Part shown: positions 6,754 to 16,347 of the stretch, piece by piece
Position numbering within the stretch: the first letter of the stretch is position 1
Layout: every line of letters starts with the position of its first letter
Origin: Akkermansiaceae bacterium
Lineage (GTDB): Bacteria; Verrucomicrobiota; Verrucomicrobiia; Verrucomicrobiales; Akkermansiaceae
Length of the DNA: 45,346 nt
Assembly (NCBI GenBank): GCA_903908495.1
Contig: CAIVSK010000238.1
Coordinates: 1-45,346 of the forward strand
Direction: 5' to 3'
Made by a program: the position numbers and the translations under genes
Notes under the pieces: generated by a model
Told to the model about the DNA's origin: nothing
The model's input: only the letters and a program-made list of their open reading frames with translations
Database searches by the model: none

Positions 6754-7764
6754 ATGAGATTTTCCCCATCCCTACTCGTGCTGCTGCTGGCGCTGGCACC
6801 CTTGTCGGCCGCGCCCAAGTCCATCCTGTTCATCGCCGGAGCCAAGAGCCACGACGCGGGTGAACATGAACCTCCGGCCGCTTGCGAGTTGCTGGCCAGG
6901 CAACCCGCCGACAAAGGCCCGCAAACAATCGCCTGGGCGGTCGACAGCCCTAACATATACCGCGGTTCCGGTTTCACCGGCGGGCATTTCCACCGCAATG
7001 GGTCGAACCAGAATTCCCGCCAACGGGTGCTCAACGGCATCGTATGGAGCGCCGGGTCGGAGGAACCCGGGAAAAGCGAACCCGGGAAAAGCGAACCCGG
7101 GAAAAGCGAACCCGGGAAAAGCGAACCCGGGAAAAGCGAACCCGGGAAAAGCGAGGCCGGGAAAAGCGAGGCCGGGAAGGGCGCCGCCAGTCCGGCCTAT
7201 CAAACCATCGACGAAGCCATCGCGCACGGGGATATGGCCGACGTGCGCCTTCACCTCGCCGCGACGCCCTCGAGCCTGCAACAAGGCCGCGATGCCACCC
7301 GCCCGCCGCTGGCCCAGGCCGTGTTGCGCAACAAGACCGAGATTGCGCTGTTGCTGTTGGAAAGCGGTGCCAAGCCCGACGCCCGGGACGGCTCGCAGCG
7401 CAGCATCCTGCACCTGGCCGTGGAGCGCAACAACCCGCTGCTGGTCACGGCCTTGCTGAAGTCCGGTGCCAAGCCCGATGTGCGCGACAAGGATGGCTGG
7501 ACGCCGTTGCACCACGCGGCAGCCAAGAATCAACTCGACACCGCCAAGGCCCTGCTGGCCGGCGGTGCCAATCCGATGGTGCTCAGCGAACTCGGCGGCA
7601 CACCCTTGCATGAGGCCGCAGCCAGCGGTGGTGCCGAAATGATCCAACTCCTGCTCGCTCACAAGGTCGACCCGACGGTCAAATCCAAGCAGGGCGTCAC
7701 CGCCCTCGACATCGCCAAAAAGTACAAAAACCAAGCGGCGATCGCAGCCCTGTCAAAACCCTGA
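6754..7764 (+). CDS. Exported ankyrin-repeat protein with remnant ThuA domain
   Basis: This 336-residue protein starts with a signal peptide (MRFSPSLLVLLLALAPLSAA). Residues 20-103 match only the two ends of a ThuA domain: KSILFIAGAKSHDAGEHE...CELLAR from the beginning, and PQTIAWAVDSP...GFTGGHFHRN...VLNGIVWSAG from the end. The 150 or so residues normally between them are absent, so the glutamine-amidotransferase-like core is lost. Residues 104-143 are eight copies of a five-residue unit (EPGKS, later EAGKS/EAGKG). Residues 150-336 are ankyrin repeats (SILHLAVERNNPLLVTALLK, TPLHHAAAKNQLDTAKALLA, TPLHEAAASGGAEMIQLLLA), which normally bind other proteins. It is divergent from the oxidoreductase gene. 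Role unknown; a protein-binding function outside the cytoplasm is an inference. Confidence 0.85.
   Translation: MRFSPSLLVLLLALAPLSAAPKSILFIAGAKSHDAGEHEPPAACELLARQPADKGPQTIAWAVDSPNIYRGSGFTGGHFHRNGSNQNSRQRVLNGIVWSAGSEEPGKSEPGKSEPGKSEPGKSEPGKSEPGKSEAGKSEAGKGAASPAYQTIDEAIAHGDMADVRLHLAATPSSLQQGRDATRPPLAQAVLRNKTEIALLLLESGAKPDARDGSQRSILHLAVERNNPLLVTALLKSGAKPDVRDKDGWTPLHHAAAKNQLDTAKALLAGGANPMVLSELGGTPLHEAAASGGAEMIQLLLAHKVDPTVKSKQGVTALDIAKKYKNQAAIAALSKP
7063..7182 (+). repeat. 15-bp in-frame tandem repeat, eight copies
   Basis: Six exact copies of GAACCCGGGAAAAGC (7063-7152) are followed by two variants, GAGGCCGGGAAAAGC and GAGGCCGGGAAGGGC. Each codes for one five-residue linker unit in the ankyrin protein. 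The exact copies imply recent expansion. Copy number can change without breaking the frame. Confidence 0.95.
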
Positions 7765-7818
7765 GCGGCCGCAGGAGGGATGCCAAGTACTGGCAGTCTA
7801 GCGCGCTCCGATCGGAAA

Positions 7819-7915
7819 ACAGGCGTCCCGCCTGTGATGGAAGACAGCGCGTCCCGCCTGTCTGCGCATGAAACGGCAGGCTGGAAGCCCGTCGTGAATG
7901 ACAGGCTAGAAGCCC
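7819..7915. repeat. Degenerate interspersed repeat cluster
   Basis: The gap after the ankyrin gene contains ACAGGCG-TCC-CGCCTGT (7819-7835), a related imperfect palindrome GACAGCGCG...CGCCTGTC (7843-7862), and two diverged direct copies of the form G(G/A)CAGGCT(G/A)GAAGCCC (7875-7890 and 7900-7915). Nothing codes here convincingly. The units look like members of a dispersed short-repeat family. Confidence 0.65.
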
Positions 7916-7994
7916 ATCCTCCTTCTAAACTGACAGTATTGGGCACTATTGGGCAAACTCCAACCCGATGCGCGGAACGAGGTGCACTCGGTCA

Positions 7995-8027
7995 CGCCCT
8001 GGCGACTTTTTAGAAGTCACCAGGGCG
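7995..8027. terminator. Bidirectional terminator hairpin
   Basis: CGCCCTGGCGACTT and AAGTCACCAGGGCG form a 14-bp stem with one mismatch around the loop TTTAG. The upper part of the stem gives TTTTT on one strand and runs of A on the other. It lies between the convergent ankyrin gene and the PATR gene, 20 bp beyond the PATR stop codon, so it can end both transcripts. Confidence 0.65.
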
Positions 8028-8047
8028 CTGAGGAGATGGGTGCCAAA

Positions 8048-11000
8048 TTACGGGGCCACCGCTCTGACCCGGACGAACTTGATGGCCGCGCTGTTTTTAG
8101 GAATGGTGACCACGACGGTATCCAGATTGGCGGTTTCAGCGACGGTGTAGGTAGCGCCGTTCGGGCCGCTGCCGCTAACTGGGCCGATGACGATATCATT
8201 GGCCGGATTCCAAGTTGCAATATCGGTGCCGACCTGCACCACGCAGGCGACCGCTTGGAGTTCCGAGGCATTGGAGCGTTTGAAGGTGACGACGAGGGCG
8301 GCACCGGTGTCTTGCAGCGCCGGGCTTACCGACGCGTTATCACTGGCATTCGGGTTGCCGCCGAGGACAAACTCGAGGAGGTTGTTGAGTCCGTCGCCGT
8401 CAGGATCCGCCGTCGGCAGGGCGTTGTTACCAGTCAAGCCATGCTCAGCTGCCCACTTGCCAAATGGCGTGGCGAGCATGAGGGAATTGCCGACCGTCAC
8501 GAGTGAGTATCCCGTGAAAGGAGTTTGCAGGACGGGAGTGCCCGTAATGGCGGTCGTGGAGGTGGCCAGGGTGTAACTTGCCGCCAGCGGCGTGCCGGTG
8601 ATCCGGACCGTGGCTCCATCCACCACAAGTGCACCAGTCACGGCGAGCCGGTCGCTGGTGGTGGCATCCAGCTCGATGTCCAGGATACCGGTCAGGGTGG
8701 TGGCTCCGGCGTTGAGGGTCCCGATGCCAACGCCCGGGGCGATGGTGCCGGCGGCAGTGACGGGCCCCACGGTGCCGGTTCCGCCGAGGGTGGCACCAGC
8801 GGCCAGGCTGACGGCGCTGCTGCCGTTGGCGGCATTCACGACGAGGGTACCGGCATTGACGGTGGTGGCTCCGGTGTACGAGTTGTTTCCGCCAAGAACC
8901 ATGGTGCCGAGCCCGGATTTGGTCATGCCACCCATCAACGCGGGGAAGTCGCCCGACGGGTTTTTCAGGCTGGCAGAGACGGTGAGGTCGACTCCGGCGG
9001 CGACGTCAGGCACGTTGAACTGGGTATTGGTGTTGAGGTGGTTGGCCCTGTTAGTGGTGCTTGAGATCACCGAGGGGGCAGTCCCCCCGACGGTGACGCT
9101 GCCGAGAAACTGATAGCCTTCATAGCCGCCCGGGCCGTCGGTGGCAGCCTGCGTGAGGGTGGAACCGGAGAGGCTCACGTCGCCGATCACGTTGTAACGG
9201 GTGGAAGTGAGGGTGCCGCTGTTGACGACGATGGCCGGCAGGTTGGCGTTGCCGACGCCGTTGCTGAACACGTTGTTGGTGGTGAACGAGAGTGTCGCTC
9301 CCGTATTGACGGTGATGACGCGAGCGGCAGTGGTCGGGCTGCCGAGCGCGTTGCTGGTCTGGCCTCCGCCAGCGACGAGGGTGCCCGCATTGACGGTGAC
9401 GTTGCCGGTGTAGGTATCGGTTCCGGCCAGCGTTTGGGTGAAGCTGCCATTTTTCACCAACGACACAGGTCCTGATATGTTGCCGGCGTAGATCGAGTCT
9501 GCGATAGGCGTGATGGTCAGGGTGGAGGGAGATCCGAGCGCGGTGGTGATCAGCTTGCCGGTGGTGTTGGCACCGGGTGCGGTCGGATTGGAGGCCAAAC
9601 CCGCGACCGTCTGGTTAAATCCGGCCATGTTGAAGGTCACCGTGTTGGCGTCATTCTGGCCGAAGCTGAGAGGTGCGGCGGTGCACAGCGCGTTGGTGGC
9701 ACCCAGGACTGCCGTGCCGACGCTGAATCCGGTGGAGGCCCAGACGTTGCCCGTGCTATTGAACGTGACGCTGCCCGTATCGGTGCGGGTGACACTGGCG
9801 TTGGGCAGGTTGATCGAGCTGTTGACCACGATGGCCGAGGTACCGCGCATGAACAGGACGCCACCCGCGACAACGCTGCCGGTGGACGTTTCCCCAATGG
9901 CACCATTCATGGTCAGCGTGCCGCTGTTGGAGAACACCTGGGTGAGTGCCGACGCGGCGGTGCTGGTCAGCCTGAGCGGGCTGTTGATGACGTTGTCACC
10001 GGCGCTGTTGATCGAGTTGCGGACCAAGCCGTTGGCGTTGGCTCCCACGTTGGTGAAGACGCTGAGTCCGGCGGGCAGCGTGAGGCCACCGTTGAGGTTG
10101 AGGGCGTTGACCCCGCTGGTGCCAGCGCCGACGGGCATTCCGATGACAATCGACCCTGACGGTGGAATCGACGCCTGGGTGAAAAAGGCCAGGGTGGTGG
10201 TACCGGCGCCGGCCGAATCGACGCTGATGGTTCCGGTGTAGCCGGAATTATCGCCGCTGAGGTTGAACGTTCCGCCACCCGCCAAGGCGCTTTGGAATGC
10301 CAGGGGGGTGGATCCGCTGATGGCACCAGGAATGGTGATGTTAGCGGCGGTGGCGTTGTTATGAACGATGATTCCGCCACCGGTACCGACGGCAATCCTC
10401 CGGTTGAGACCAAGGTCCAGGGCGGTGGATGCTGTGTAACTGAGCTTGCCTCCGTTGAAGGCAAGACTGTTGCCGATCACACCGCTGCCGATGCTGTTGG
10501 TGCCGTCGATGGCAATGACGCCCCCATTGATAGTGGTGGCACCGGAGTAGGCGTTGGCTCCGGTGAGAGTCAGAGTGCTGGATCCCGATTTGCTGAGGCC
10601 GGTGCTGCCGCCAATCATGTTGGTGGTCCCGTTGGCGGTGAATGCGTAGTTGGTGGTGTTGGCGTTGACGCTGACTCCGGCGGGTGCGAGGATCCCGGTG
10701 ATGGCGATGGACGGATTGGCTCCGCCATCGACGAAGCTGACCGCGTCGCCGGTGTAGAAGGTTTCGGCAATGGCACCGTCGCTCCAGTTGGCGGTGCTGT
10801 TGAGGTTCCAAGCCGTGCTGAGGGTGCCGGTCCAGGTGAGTGATTTATTGGCACCGAAGGTCACGCTGACCGTTCCGGCGGCATCATTGACGGCGGGCAC
10901 GGCGCGGTAGCTGGTCGCGTTGGCAACCGCGAAAGTCCCGGAACCCGCCCGGGTGCCGTAATTCAGTGCGGTGACAGTGCCGGCAGCGGGGGCCGAGGTG

Positions 11001-14000
11001 ACGTCGAGCAAGGTGACCCCATTGGTGGTGAGCGCGCCCACGGTGAGGGCACCGGCGGTGTTGGGATCAAACAACAGGGTGGCTCCGGTGGTGGTGCCAA
11101 GGGTCAGACTGGTGACGCCGATCGGCTCGCCGGAGAGACTGGCACCGTCGGCCACGGTGACCGCAGTGGCCAAGCTGGCCGGAACGTTGAGACGCCCCGC
11201 AGAAACGGTGACATTGCCGGTGAACCCACCCAGTGCCCCGGTGAGAGTACTGGTGCCGATGCCTAGTTTGGTGAGGTTGGATGCCGGCCCCGGACTGGTC
11301 AGCCCGGCGGTGATCAACTGCTGACCAGCCGTGCTCAGATTAACCGTGCCGCCACCCGTGAGGGCGAGCGTGCCGGTGCCGGTCACGTTTTTGGTCAGGG
11401 TAAATGCATTGCTGTAATCCGTGCCGGTGTCGAGCGTGGTGGTGGTGGTGGCCACGCTGTCGAGGATGGCATCGAGGGCTACCGTGATGGCGGGGCCCGT
11501 GCCGAGGCCGGTGCCCGTGTTATCCACCTTGATGATTCCGCCACCGAGGCTGACCGCGTAGGAGCCGTCGTTGCGCCCGATGATGCCCCAGGAACTGCGG
11601 AGATTGAGTACGGACGAGCCGCTGATGTTATAGCGGTCGATTCCGTCGGGCATGTTCATGCCGGCGGTGGTGGCGCCTCTGTTGTCAAGTACGATCCAAT
11701 TGGTGGTGAGGGTGCCGCCGGTGTGGTTGAGGATGCCGGTGCCGTCGAGGCCGAGGTAGACCCCGCCGCCGTGGATGGTTGCCGTGGCGGTGCCGTTGAT
11801 GTTGTTATCCCCGGTGGCGCTGGCACCACCTCCGGCCGCGGTGGACGGGGTGAGGTTGGGCGAGGCCCCGGTCAGGGTGAGGGTTCCGCCGCTCAGGTTG
11901 TAGGTGGAGGTTTCCGTGGCGTAGTGGCCGACCCGGACCTGGCCGAGCACGTTGACAGTTGCACCGGCCGTTTGATTGACCACTGCCGAGCCGTTGGCGG
12001 AGTCGCCAAGGTAGAGCACGTTGGAGGTGATGATCGCGGTGCTGGCGATGTTGAGGACGGAGTTATTTTGGCCGGTAGCGAGGCGGAGGGTCTCCGCGGT
12101 GAGGGTGCCGCTAAGGGTGGCGAGCGAGTTGGCGCGGTTTTGCCCGATGCGGACGTTGCCGCCGAGGTTAGGTGACGCAGCTCCAAGAGTGGTGATGAGC
12201 CCGTTGTCGCTGAAGCCGGTGCCAGTGCAGTCGAGATCGAGGTAATTGCGAAGTTCGTTGGCGGGCGCCGTGGCGAGCGAGGAAACGGCCCCCCCCAGGG
12301 TGTAGCCATCGGACCGGTCAAAGCGGACAACCGCGTTCTTGAAGCCGTCGGCCTTGAGGGCGACCGGGACTGTGCCGAGTGTGCCGCTGGTGGTGCCGTT
12401 GCCGACGATCACGGTGATGGAGGCGGCCGACGAGGTGGCGGTGCCATCGTTGACGGTGAGGGAAGTGAGGCCGGCTGCGCTGCCGGTCAGGACGAGCACT
12501 TCGGAGCTGGCGTTGTTCCAACTGCCGCCGAAGGTCAGATTGCCGCCGGTGAGCGAGTTGGTAACATTGGCGATGCCGCCGAGCGCGCCGATTTTCGCGT
12601 CGCCTACCACCGTGATGACTCCGGTGTAGGTGGTCGGATTGGCGGCCCGGAGGGCTCCGAGCACACCGGCGGTTTCCAAATACCCCGTGCCGGTGATCTT
12701 GATGTTATTGGGGGTGGTGAGATTCGACGCAGTATAGATGATCTGACCACCAGTGGCGATTTCAATCGGGCCGGAGCCCAAATCCGTCGTGCTATCCACT
12801 TGTATGCGCATGGTGCCGGTGGTGGGCGCAAGCCGCATCAAGCCGGTGAAACCCGAGGCGTTCCAAGTCACTGTGTTCAGATCGCGGGCCCCTGCGTTGG
12901 TGGTGCCGGGGTCGATCACCACGGTGCCGGCGCCGGTCAGCGTGTTGACGAGGGAGAAAATGCCGCCGGCATGGGTGAGGTTCAAGGTCGCGCCGGCGGC
13001 AACACTGACGGCGCTGGCTGTGGAAAGCGGCGTTGCCGTCGTGTGGTTGGCGGTGAAGGTGCCGGCGCTGATGGTGGTGGCACCGGTGTAGGTGTTGGCG
13101 GAAGTTGGGGCCAGATTGGTGATCCCGCTCGAGGTGATCGATACTCCGGTGCCCCGGATCGTTCCCGTGGCCGTGAACGTGCCATTGGTGCCGACCACGA
13201 CGCTGGAATTGGCGATGGAACCGGTCAGGTTCAAGGTCCCCGCGTTGACGGTGGTGGCGCCGCCATACTCATTGATGCTGCCGAGGTTGACCACCCCGCT
13301 GCCGGTCTTGCTCAGGCCGGTCGCCCCGATGATGCCTGCCGCGCCGCTTATAGTGTAGGTGGTGTCAACCGTGTTGCCAAATGCCACCCCCTGCGGTGAC
13401 ACATTCGTCGGGATGCTCACACTGCTGTTGGTCGGCGCATCATTGAAAACCACCGTGTCATTTTCAATGTAATCAGTCGCGGAAAAATCACTCGAAAGTT
13501 TCCAGTTGCCCGTCGCCCCGCTCCAAGTGGAGGAATTGGTGCCGTCCCAGATGACGAACGCGCTGCTGGCGGCGCTGACCTGGACGGCGATGGCGCTGCC
13601 GGTATCCACCAGGTTTGCCGCGACCCGGCCGATGGGGTTGAGCGAGAAGCCCGTTACGCCGGGCGAAGTGCCGGTGTAGCTGATAAGCGGGTAGGTGCCC
13701 GCCGCAATGCTCGTCCCGGCCTGGGTGAGCGTGACGGTCGTCGTGCCAGCGGTGGTCAAGGCACCGGTGCTGATGTGGTCGCCGGAGGTTCCCACTTTCA
13801 TGCGAAGACTTCCACCCGCTTGGAAATCCAGGGATCCGGTGGTCAGAGAGCCGACTTGGATGGCGGTGCCGACAGCCAAGGTGCCGGCGCTGAGCGAGAG
13901 TGGGCCGGCGACGTTGACGTTATTGAGAGCGAGGGTGCCGGCGCCGGTTTTGATAATCCCGCCGCTGCCGTTGATGGCGGCTCCGCTGATGATGAGATCA

Positions 14001-16036
14001 TCGGTGGCGTGGGTATCATTGAGCGCAATGGTGACGGCCGTGGCACCCACATCCAACGCCCCTCCGGCGCTGGCGGTGATCACATGAGTGACGTTTTGCG
14101 TGAGCTCGGACTGGCTGGTGATGCCACCAGTCAGACCGAGGGTCTTCGTGCCGAGGTTGACGGTGCCGACGTACGGCGAGCCCGCACCGGTATTGCCAAG
14201 GATCAGGCCTGCCAGTGACTGGTCGAAGCCATTGAGGTTGAGGGTCGCGCTGGCCGAACCGCCGAGGAGGACCGACACGTCGGTTGGAATCCCGTTGGTG
14301 GCACCCACGATGGCCGTGTTGGTCACCGACAGCGTGCTCCAACCGCTGCCGCCACCCATGAAGACAACCCGACCTTCGCGAACGATCAGGATGGGAGTGG
14401 TCGAATAGATATAGCCGCCCAGCACGAGTTCGTTGCCGACCGCCGAGCCGCCGATGAAGTGCCCGCCGGCGGTGGGAGTGCCGCTGATGTTGAGCATGCC
14501 GTTGATGCGGCCTTGGCCTGTGCCGGTCTGCTGCAGCACAGCGTTGCCGGTTGTGCCGAACACGGTGCCGAAGCTGATGTTGTTAGGAATGGTGACCCCT
14601 CCGCTGACGTAGAGTTTGGTGGCATTGGTGCCGCCGCCGTTGACCAGGCTGATGTCACCGCTGCCCATGGCCGAATTATTGCCCGCCACGAAGGCGCCAT
14701 TCTTGATGACGGTGGGGCCGGAATAGGTATTGGCACCGGACAGGGTGACCGTGCCAACGCCCGTCTTGTCGAGTTCAAATGCGCCACTGACGGCCCCGCT
14801 GAGGGTAAAGGCATTGGGCCCGCCTATGCTGGCACTGGCGGCCAGGATGACCGGTCCGCTGGCGCTGCCTGCTGTGGTGCTGCTGTTGGTGATGACCCCC
14901 GCGGGGGCCGATGCCAGCCCGAGACCACTGATGGTCAGCGGCTCGGCTCCGATGCTCACTCCTTTGACGTCAAGCGTCGCACCGCTGGCAATGGTGGTGC
15001 CCGCAGTGGTGGTGCCAAACGGCGTGGTACTCACCGCGCCGGTGGTGAGCGTGCCGGCATTGATGACGAGCGCGCCAGTGAATGCCCCGAAATTGCTAGA
15101 GCCGTTGCCCAGACTGAGGATCCCTTCACCGGTCTTGGTAAGCGTGCCGGCCCCTTGGAGTTGGCAGGCAGCCGTGCCCGTGCCGGTTCCGGAACCGTCA
15201 TCCAGGGTCAGCGTCAGGCCGGTGGTCACATCGAACGTGCCGCCGCCCGTGCCGATGCTGAACACGTACCCGTTGCCCGGCAATGCCGCCGAGGGCACGT
15301 TCGAGTTGTAGCTGGCCATCGGCCGGAAGATCGCGTTGTTGCTCAAGCTGACCGTTTTGTAGGCCGTGCCGCCCGTGGCGATGCCGAGGGGGGCCGAGGT
15401 CGAGGTGCCGTTAATGCCCGAGGTCATCTGCAACGCGCCACCGGTCACCGCAATATTACCGGTGAACGTGTTCGCCGCGTTGCCGACCACCAGCGTGCCG
15501 GCGCTGATGCTCAGACCGCCCGTAGTGGTGCCGATCACGCCGTTGAGATTGAGGGTGCCGCTGCCGGACTTCGCGATGCCGAAGGTGGCACCGGTGATGC
15601 TGGAGCTGATGGTGGCGGTGCCGGTGATATTGAAGGGCGTGGAGGCGGCATTGATGGCCAGGGCGGTGCCGCCGCTAATGGTGGGTATGCCTTCTTCAAC
15701 AGTCAGGCCGCCAATGGTCTGGGTCCCGCTCAGGGTCACGGTGTAACCGCCGGTGGCGTCCGTGCCGGCCGAGAAAACCGCGATATTTCCCGACACCCAG
15801 GCACCGGGAGTGGTGGTGGTGCCGGCGGCCGTCGCGTTCCAGAACGCACTCGCCCCCCAGGTGCCGGCCGGCGCGGTACCCGCTCCCGCAACGGTGCCAT
15901 TGGAGTCCCAATACACGGTGGCGGCCCGGGCCGTCGGCAATGCAGCCATGCCGCTCAGGCTGATGACGACGAATGCGGCCAGCGTGTTGCCACGGAAAAT
16001 ATTGGAAAACAATGGATTACGACGACTTGGTTTCAT
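8048..16036 (-). CDS. Giant PATR (autotransporter-associated beta-strand) repeat exoprotein
   Basis: The 2662-residue protein begins with a long signal peptide (FVVISLSGMAALPTARAATV, about 22-41). The family opening motif follows: V-Y-W-D-S-N-G, then TWGASAFWNAT. Almost the whole length is PATR units of the type GTGTVTLSGANTYSGPTVIKNGAFV, expected to fold as a right-handed beta-helix or beta-solenoid. At least two W.G..(S/N).W....NW restarts are visible (WDGTNSSTWSGATGNW and WTGTLSTAWNLNSTANW), suggesting several solenoid blocks. The final 138 residues carry ADPDGDGLNNLLEFVLGGNP and end in FVRVRAVAP. The C-terminal beta-barrel of a true type V autotransporter is absent. The start at ATG 16036 has no Shine-Dalgarno. 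The likely role is a cell-surface or released adhesin or structural protein; function unknown. Confidence 0.93.
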   Translation of the reverse strand: MKPSRRNPLFSNIFRGNTLAAFVVISLSGMAALPTARAATVYWDSNGTVAGAGTAPAGTWGASAFWNATAAGTTTTPGAWVSGNIAVFSAGTDATGGYTVTLSGTQTIGGLTVEEGIPTISGGTALAINAASTPFNITGTATISSSITGATFGIAKSGSGTLNLNGVIGTTTGGLSISAGTLVVGNAANTFTGNIAVTGGALQMTSGINGTSTSAPLGIATGGTAYKTVSLSNNAIFRPMASYNSNVPSAALPGNGYVFSIGTGGGTFDVTTGLTLTLDDGSGTGTGTAACQLQGAGTLTKTGEGILSLGNGSSNFGAFTGALVINAGTLTTGAVSTTPFGTTTAGTTIASGATLDVKGVSIGAEPLTISGLGLASAPAGVITNSSTTAGSASGPVILAASASIGGPNAFTLSGAVSGAFELDKTGVGTVTLSGANTYSGPTVIKNGAFVAGNNSAMGSGDISLVNGGGTNATKLYVSGGVTIPNNISFGTVFGTTGNAVLQQTGTGQGRINGMLNISGTPTAGGHFIGGSAVGNELVLGGYIYSTTPILIVREGRVVFMGGGSGWSTLSVTNTAIVGATNGIPTDVSVLLGGSASATLNLNGFDQSLAGLILGNTGAGSPYVGTVNLGTKTLGLTGGITSQSELTQNVTHVITASAGGALDVGATAVTIALNDTHATDDLIISGAAINGSGGIIKTGAGTLALNNVNVAGPLSLSAGTLAVGTAIQVGSLTTGSLDFQAGGSLRMKVGTSGDHISTGALTTAGTTTVTLTQAGTSIAAGTYPLISYTGTSPGVTGFSLNPIGRVAANLVDTGSAIAVQVSAASSAFVIWDGTNSSTWSGATGNWKLSSDFSATDYIENDTVVFNDAPTNSSVSIPTNVSPQGVAFGNTVDTTYTISGAAGIIGATGLSKTGSGVVNLGSINEYGGATTVNAGTLNLTGSIANSSVVVGTNGTFTATGTIRGTGVSITSSGITNLAPTSANTYTGATTISAGTFTANHTTATPLSTASAVSVAAGATLNLTHAGGIFSLVNTLTGAGTVVIDPGTTNAGARDLNTVTWNASGFTGLMRLAPTTGTMRIQVDSTTDLGSGPIEIATGGQIIYTASNLTTPNNIKITGTGYLETAGVLGALRAANPTTYTGVITVVGDAKIGALGGIANVTNSLTGGNLTFGGSWNNASSEVLVLTGSAAGLTSLTVNDGTATSSAASITVIVGNGTTSGTLGTVPVALKADGFKNAVVRFDRSDGYTLGGAVSSLATAPANELRNYLDLDCTGTGFSDNGLITTLGAASPNLGGNVRIGQNRANSLATLSGTLTAETLRLATGQNNSVLNIASTAIITSNVLYLGDSANGSAVVNQTAGATVNVLGQVRVGHYATETSTYNLSGGTLTLTGASPNLTPSTAAGGGASATGDNNINGTATATIHGGGVYLGLDGTGILNHTGGTLTTNWIVLDNRGATTAGMNMPDGIDRYNISGSSVLNLRSSWGIIGRNDGSYAVSLGGGIIKVDNTGTGLGTGPAITVALDAILDSVATTTTTLDTGTDYSNAFTLTKNVTGTGTLALTGGGTVNLSTAGQQLITAGLTSPGPASNLTKLGIGTSTLTGALGGFTGNVTVSAGRLNVPASLATAVTVADGASLSGEPIGVTSLTLGTTTGATLLFDPNTAGALTVGALTTNGVTLLDVTSAPAAGTVTALNYGTRAGSGTFAVANATSYRAVPAVNDAAGTVSVTFGANKSLTWTGTLSTAWNLNSTANWSDGAIAETFYTGDAVSFVDGGANPSIAITGILAPAGVSVNANTTNYAFTANGTTNMIGGSTGLSKSGSSTLTLTGANAYSGATTINGGVIAIDGTNSIGSGVIGNSLAFNGGKLSYTASTALDLGLNRRIAVGTGGGIIVHNNATAANITIPGAISGSTPLAFQSALAGGGTFNLSGDNSGYTGTISVDSAGAGTTTLAFFTQASIPPSGSIVIGMPVGAGTSGVNALNLNGGLTLPAGLSVFTNVGANANGLVRNSINSAGDNVINSPLRLTSTAASALTQVFSNSGTLTMNGAIGETSTGSVVAGGVLFMRGTSAIVVNSSINLPNASVTRTDTGSVTFNSTGNVWASTGFSVGTAVLGATNALCTAAPLSFGQNDANTVTFNMAGFNQTVAGLASNPTAPGANTTGKLITTALGSPSTLTITPIADSIYAGNISGPVSLVKNGSFTQTLAGTDTYTGNVTVNAGTLVAGGGQTSNALGSPTTAARVITVNTGATLSFTTNNVFSNGVGNANLPAIVVNSGTLTSTRYNVIGDVSLSGSTLTQAATDGPGGYEGYQFLGSVTVGGTAPSVISSTTNRANHLNTNTQFNVPDVAAGVDLTVSASLKNPSGDFPALMGGMTKSGLGTMVLGGNNSYTGATTVNAGTLVVNAANGSSAVSLAAGATLGGTGTVGPVTAAGTIAPGVGIGTLNAGATTLTGILDIELDATTSDRLAVTGALVVDGATVRITGTPLAASYTLATSTTAITGTPVLQTPFTGYSLVTVGNSLMLATPFGKWAAEHGLTGNNALPTADPDGDGLNNLLEFVLGGNPNASDNASVSPALQDTGAALVVTFKRSNASELQAVACVVQVGTDIATWNPANDIVIGPVSGSGPNGATYTVAETANLDTVVVTIPKNSAAIKFVRVRAVAP
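8051..8464 (-). other. C-terminal sorting-like module of the PATR giant
   Basis: These 138 codons end the gene. A calcium-binding-like DPDGDGLNN repeat and LEFVLGGNP are followed by a predicted beta-sandwich of about 100 residues and the terminal strand FVRVRAVAP. Related modules end the genes that stop at 34454, 38453 and 41335. Confidence 0.7.
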
Positions 16037-16347
16037 GGATTATCGGGGGGCTAATTTTGTTGGATTATTGAGAATGGATTGATGCCTACCCCTGAAAATC
16101 AGCGGGCAGGACTCGATTATCTAAAGGGCTGGGTAGGCCTGATTCATATCCGAAACGGGGCAAAAATAACGATCGCTGCTAAAATATTGCTTTGTGGGTG
16201 AAAGCCGTTCCTGGAGTCGATGGCCCGCATCCATCCCTCCAACACCTGGAACTAGCCGGAAACAGGACGTGACGGCAAGGCCAATCGTCTAACATTCAAA
16301 ACTATTTGTACCCGCTGATTCCCACGCCTGGAAATCGACAATCGCGC

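Noticed and set aside
7063..7182. Tandem 15-bp units considered as a CRISPR array
   Set aside because: There are no spacers between units and the array is in-frame coding sequence.
6772..7734. Minus-strand frame with repeated FPGFA units opposite the ankyrin gene
   Set aside because: The 15-bp repeat has no stop in several frames on both strands, so the open frame is expected by chance; the ankyrin motifs are on the plus strand.
14459..16054. Long plus-strand frame of 531 codons opposite the PATR gene
   Set aside because: It is antisense to Thr/Gly-rich repeats, whose complement rarely contains stops. Its translation is low-complexity Gly/Ala/Arg with no domain.
16084..16138. Inverted repeat GCCTACCC/GGGTAGGC upstream of the PATR gene as a riboswitch or terminator
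   Set aside because: The stem is 8 bp with a 39-base loop and no T run; too little to assign a function.
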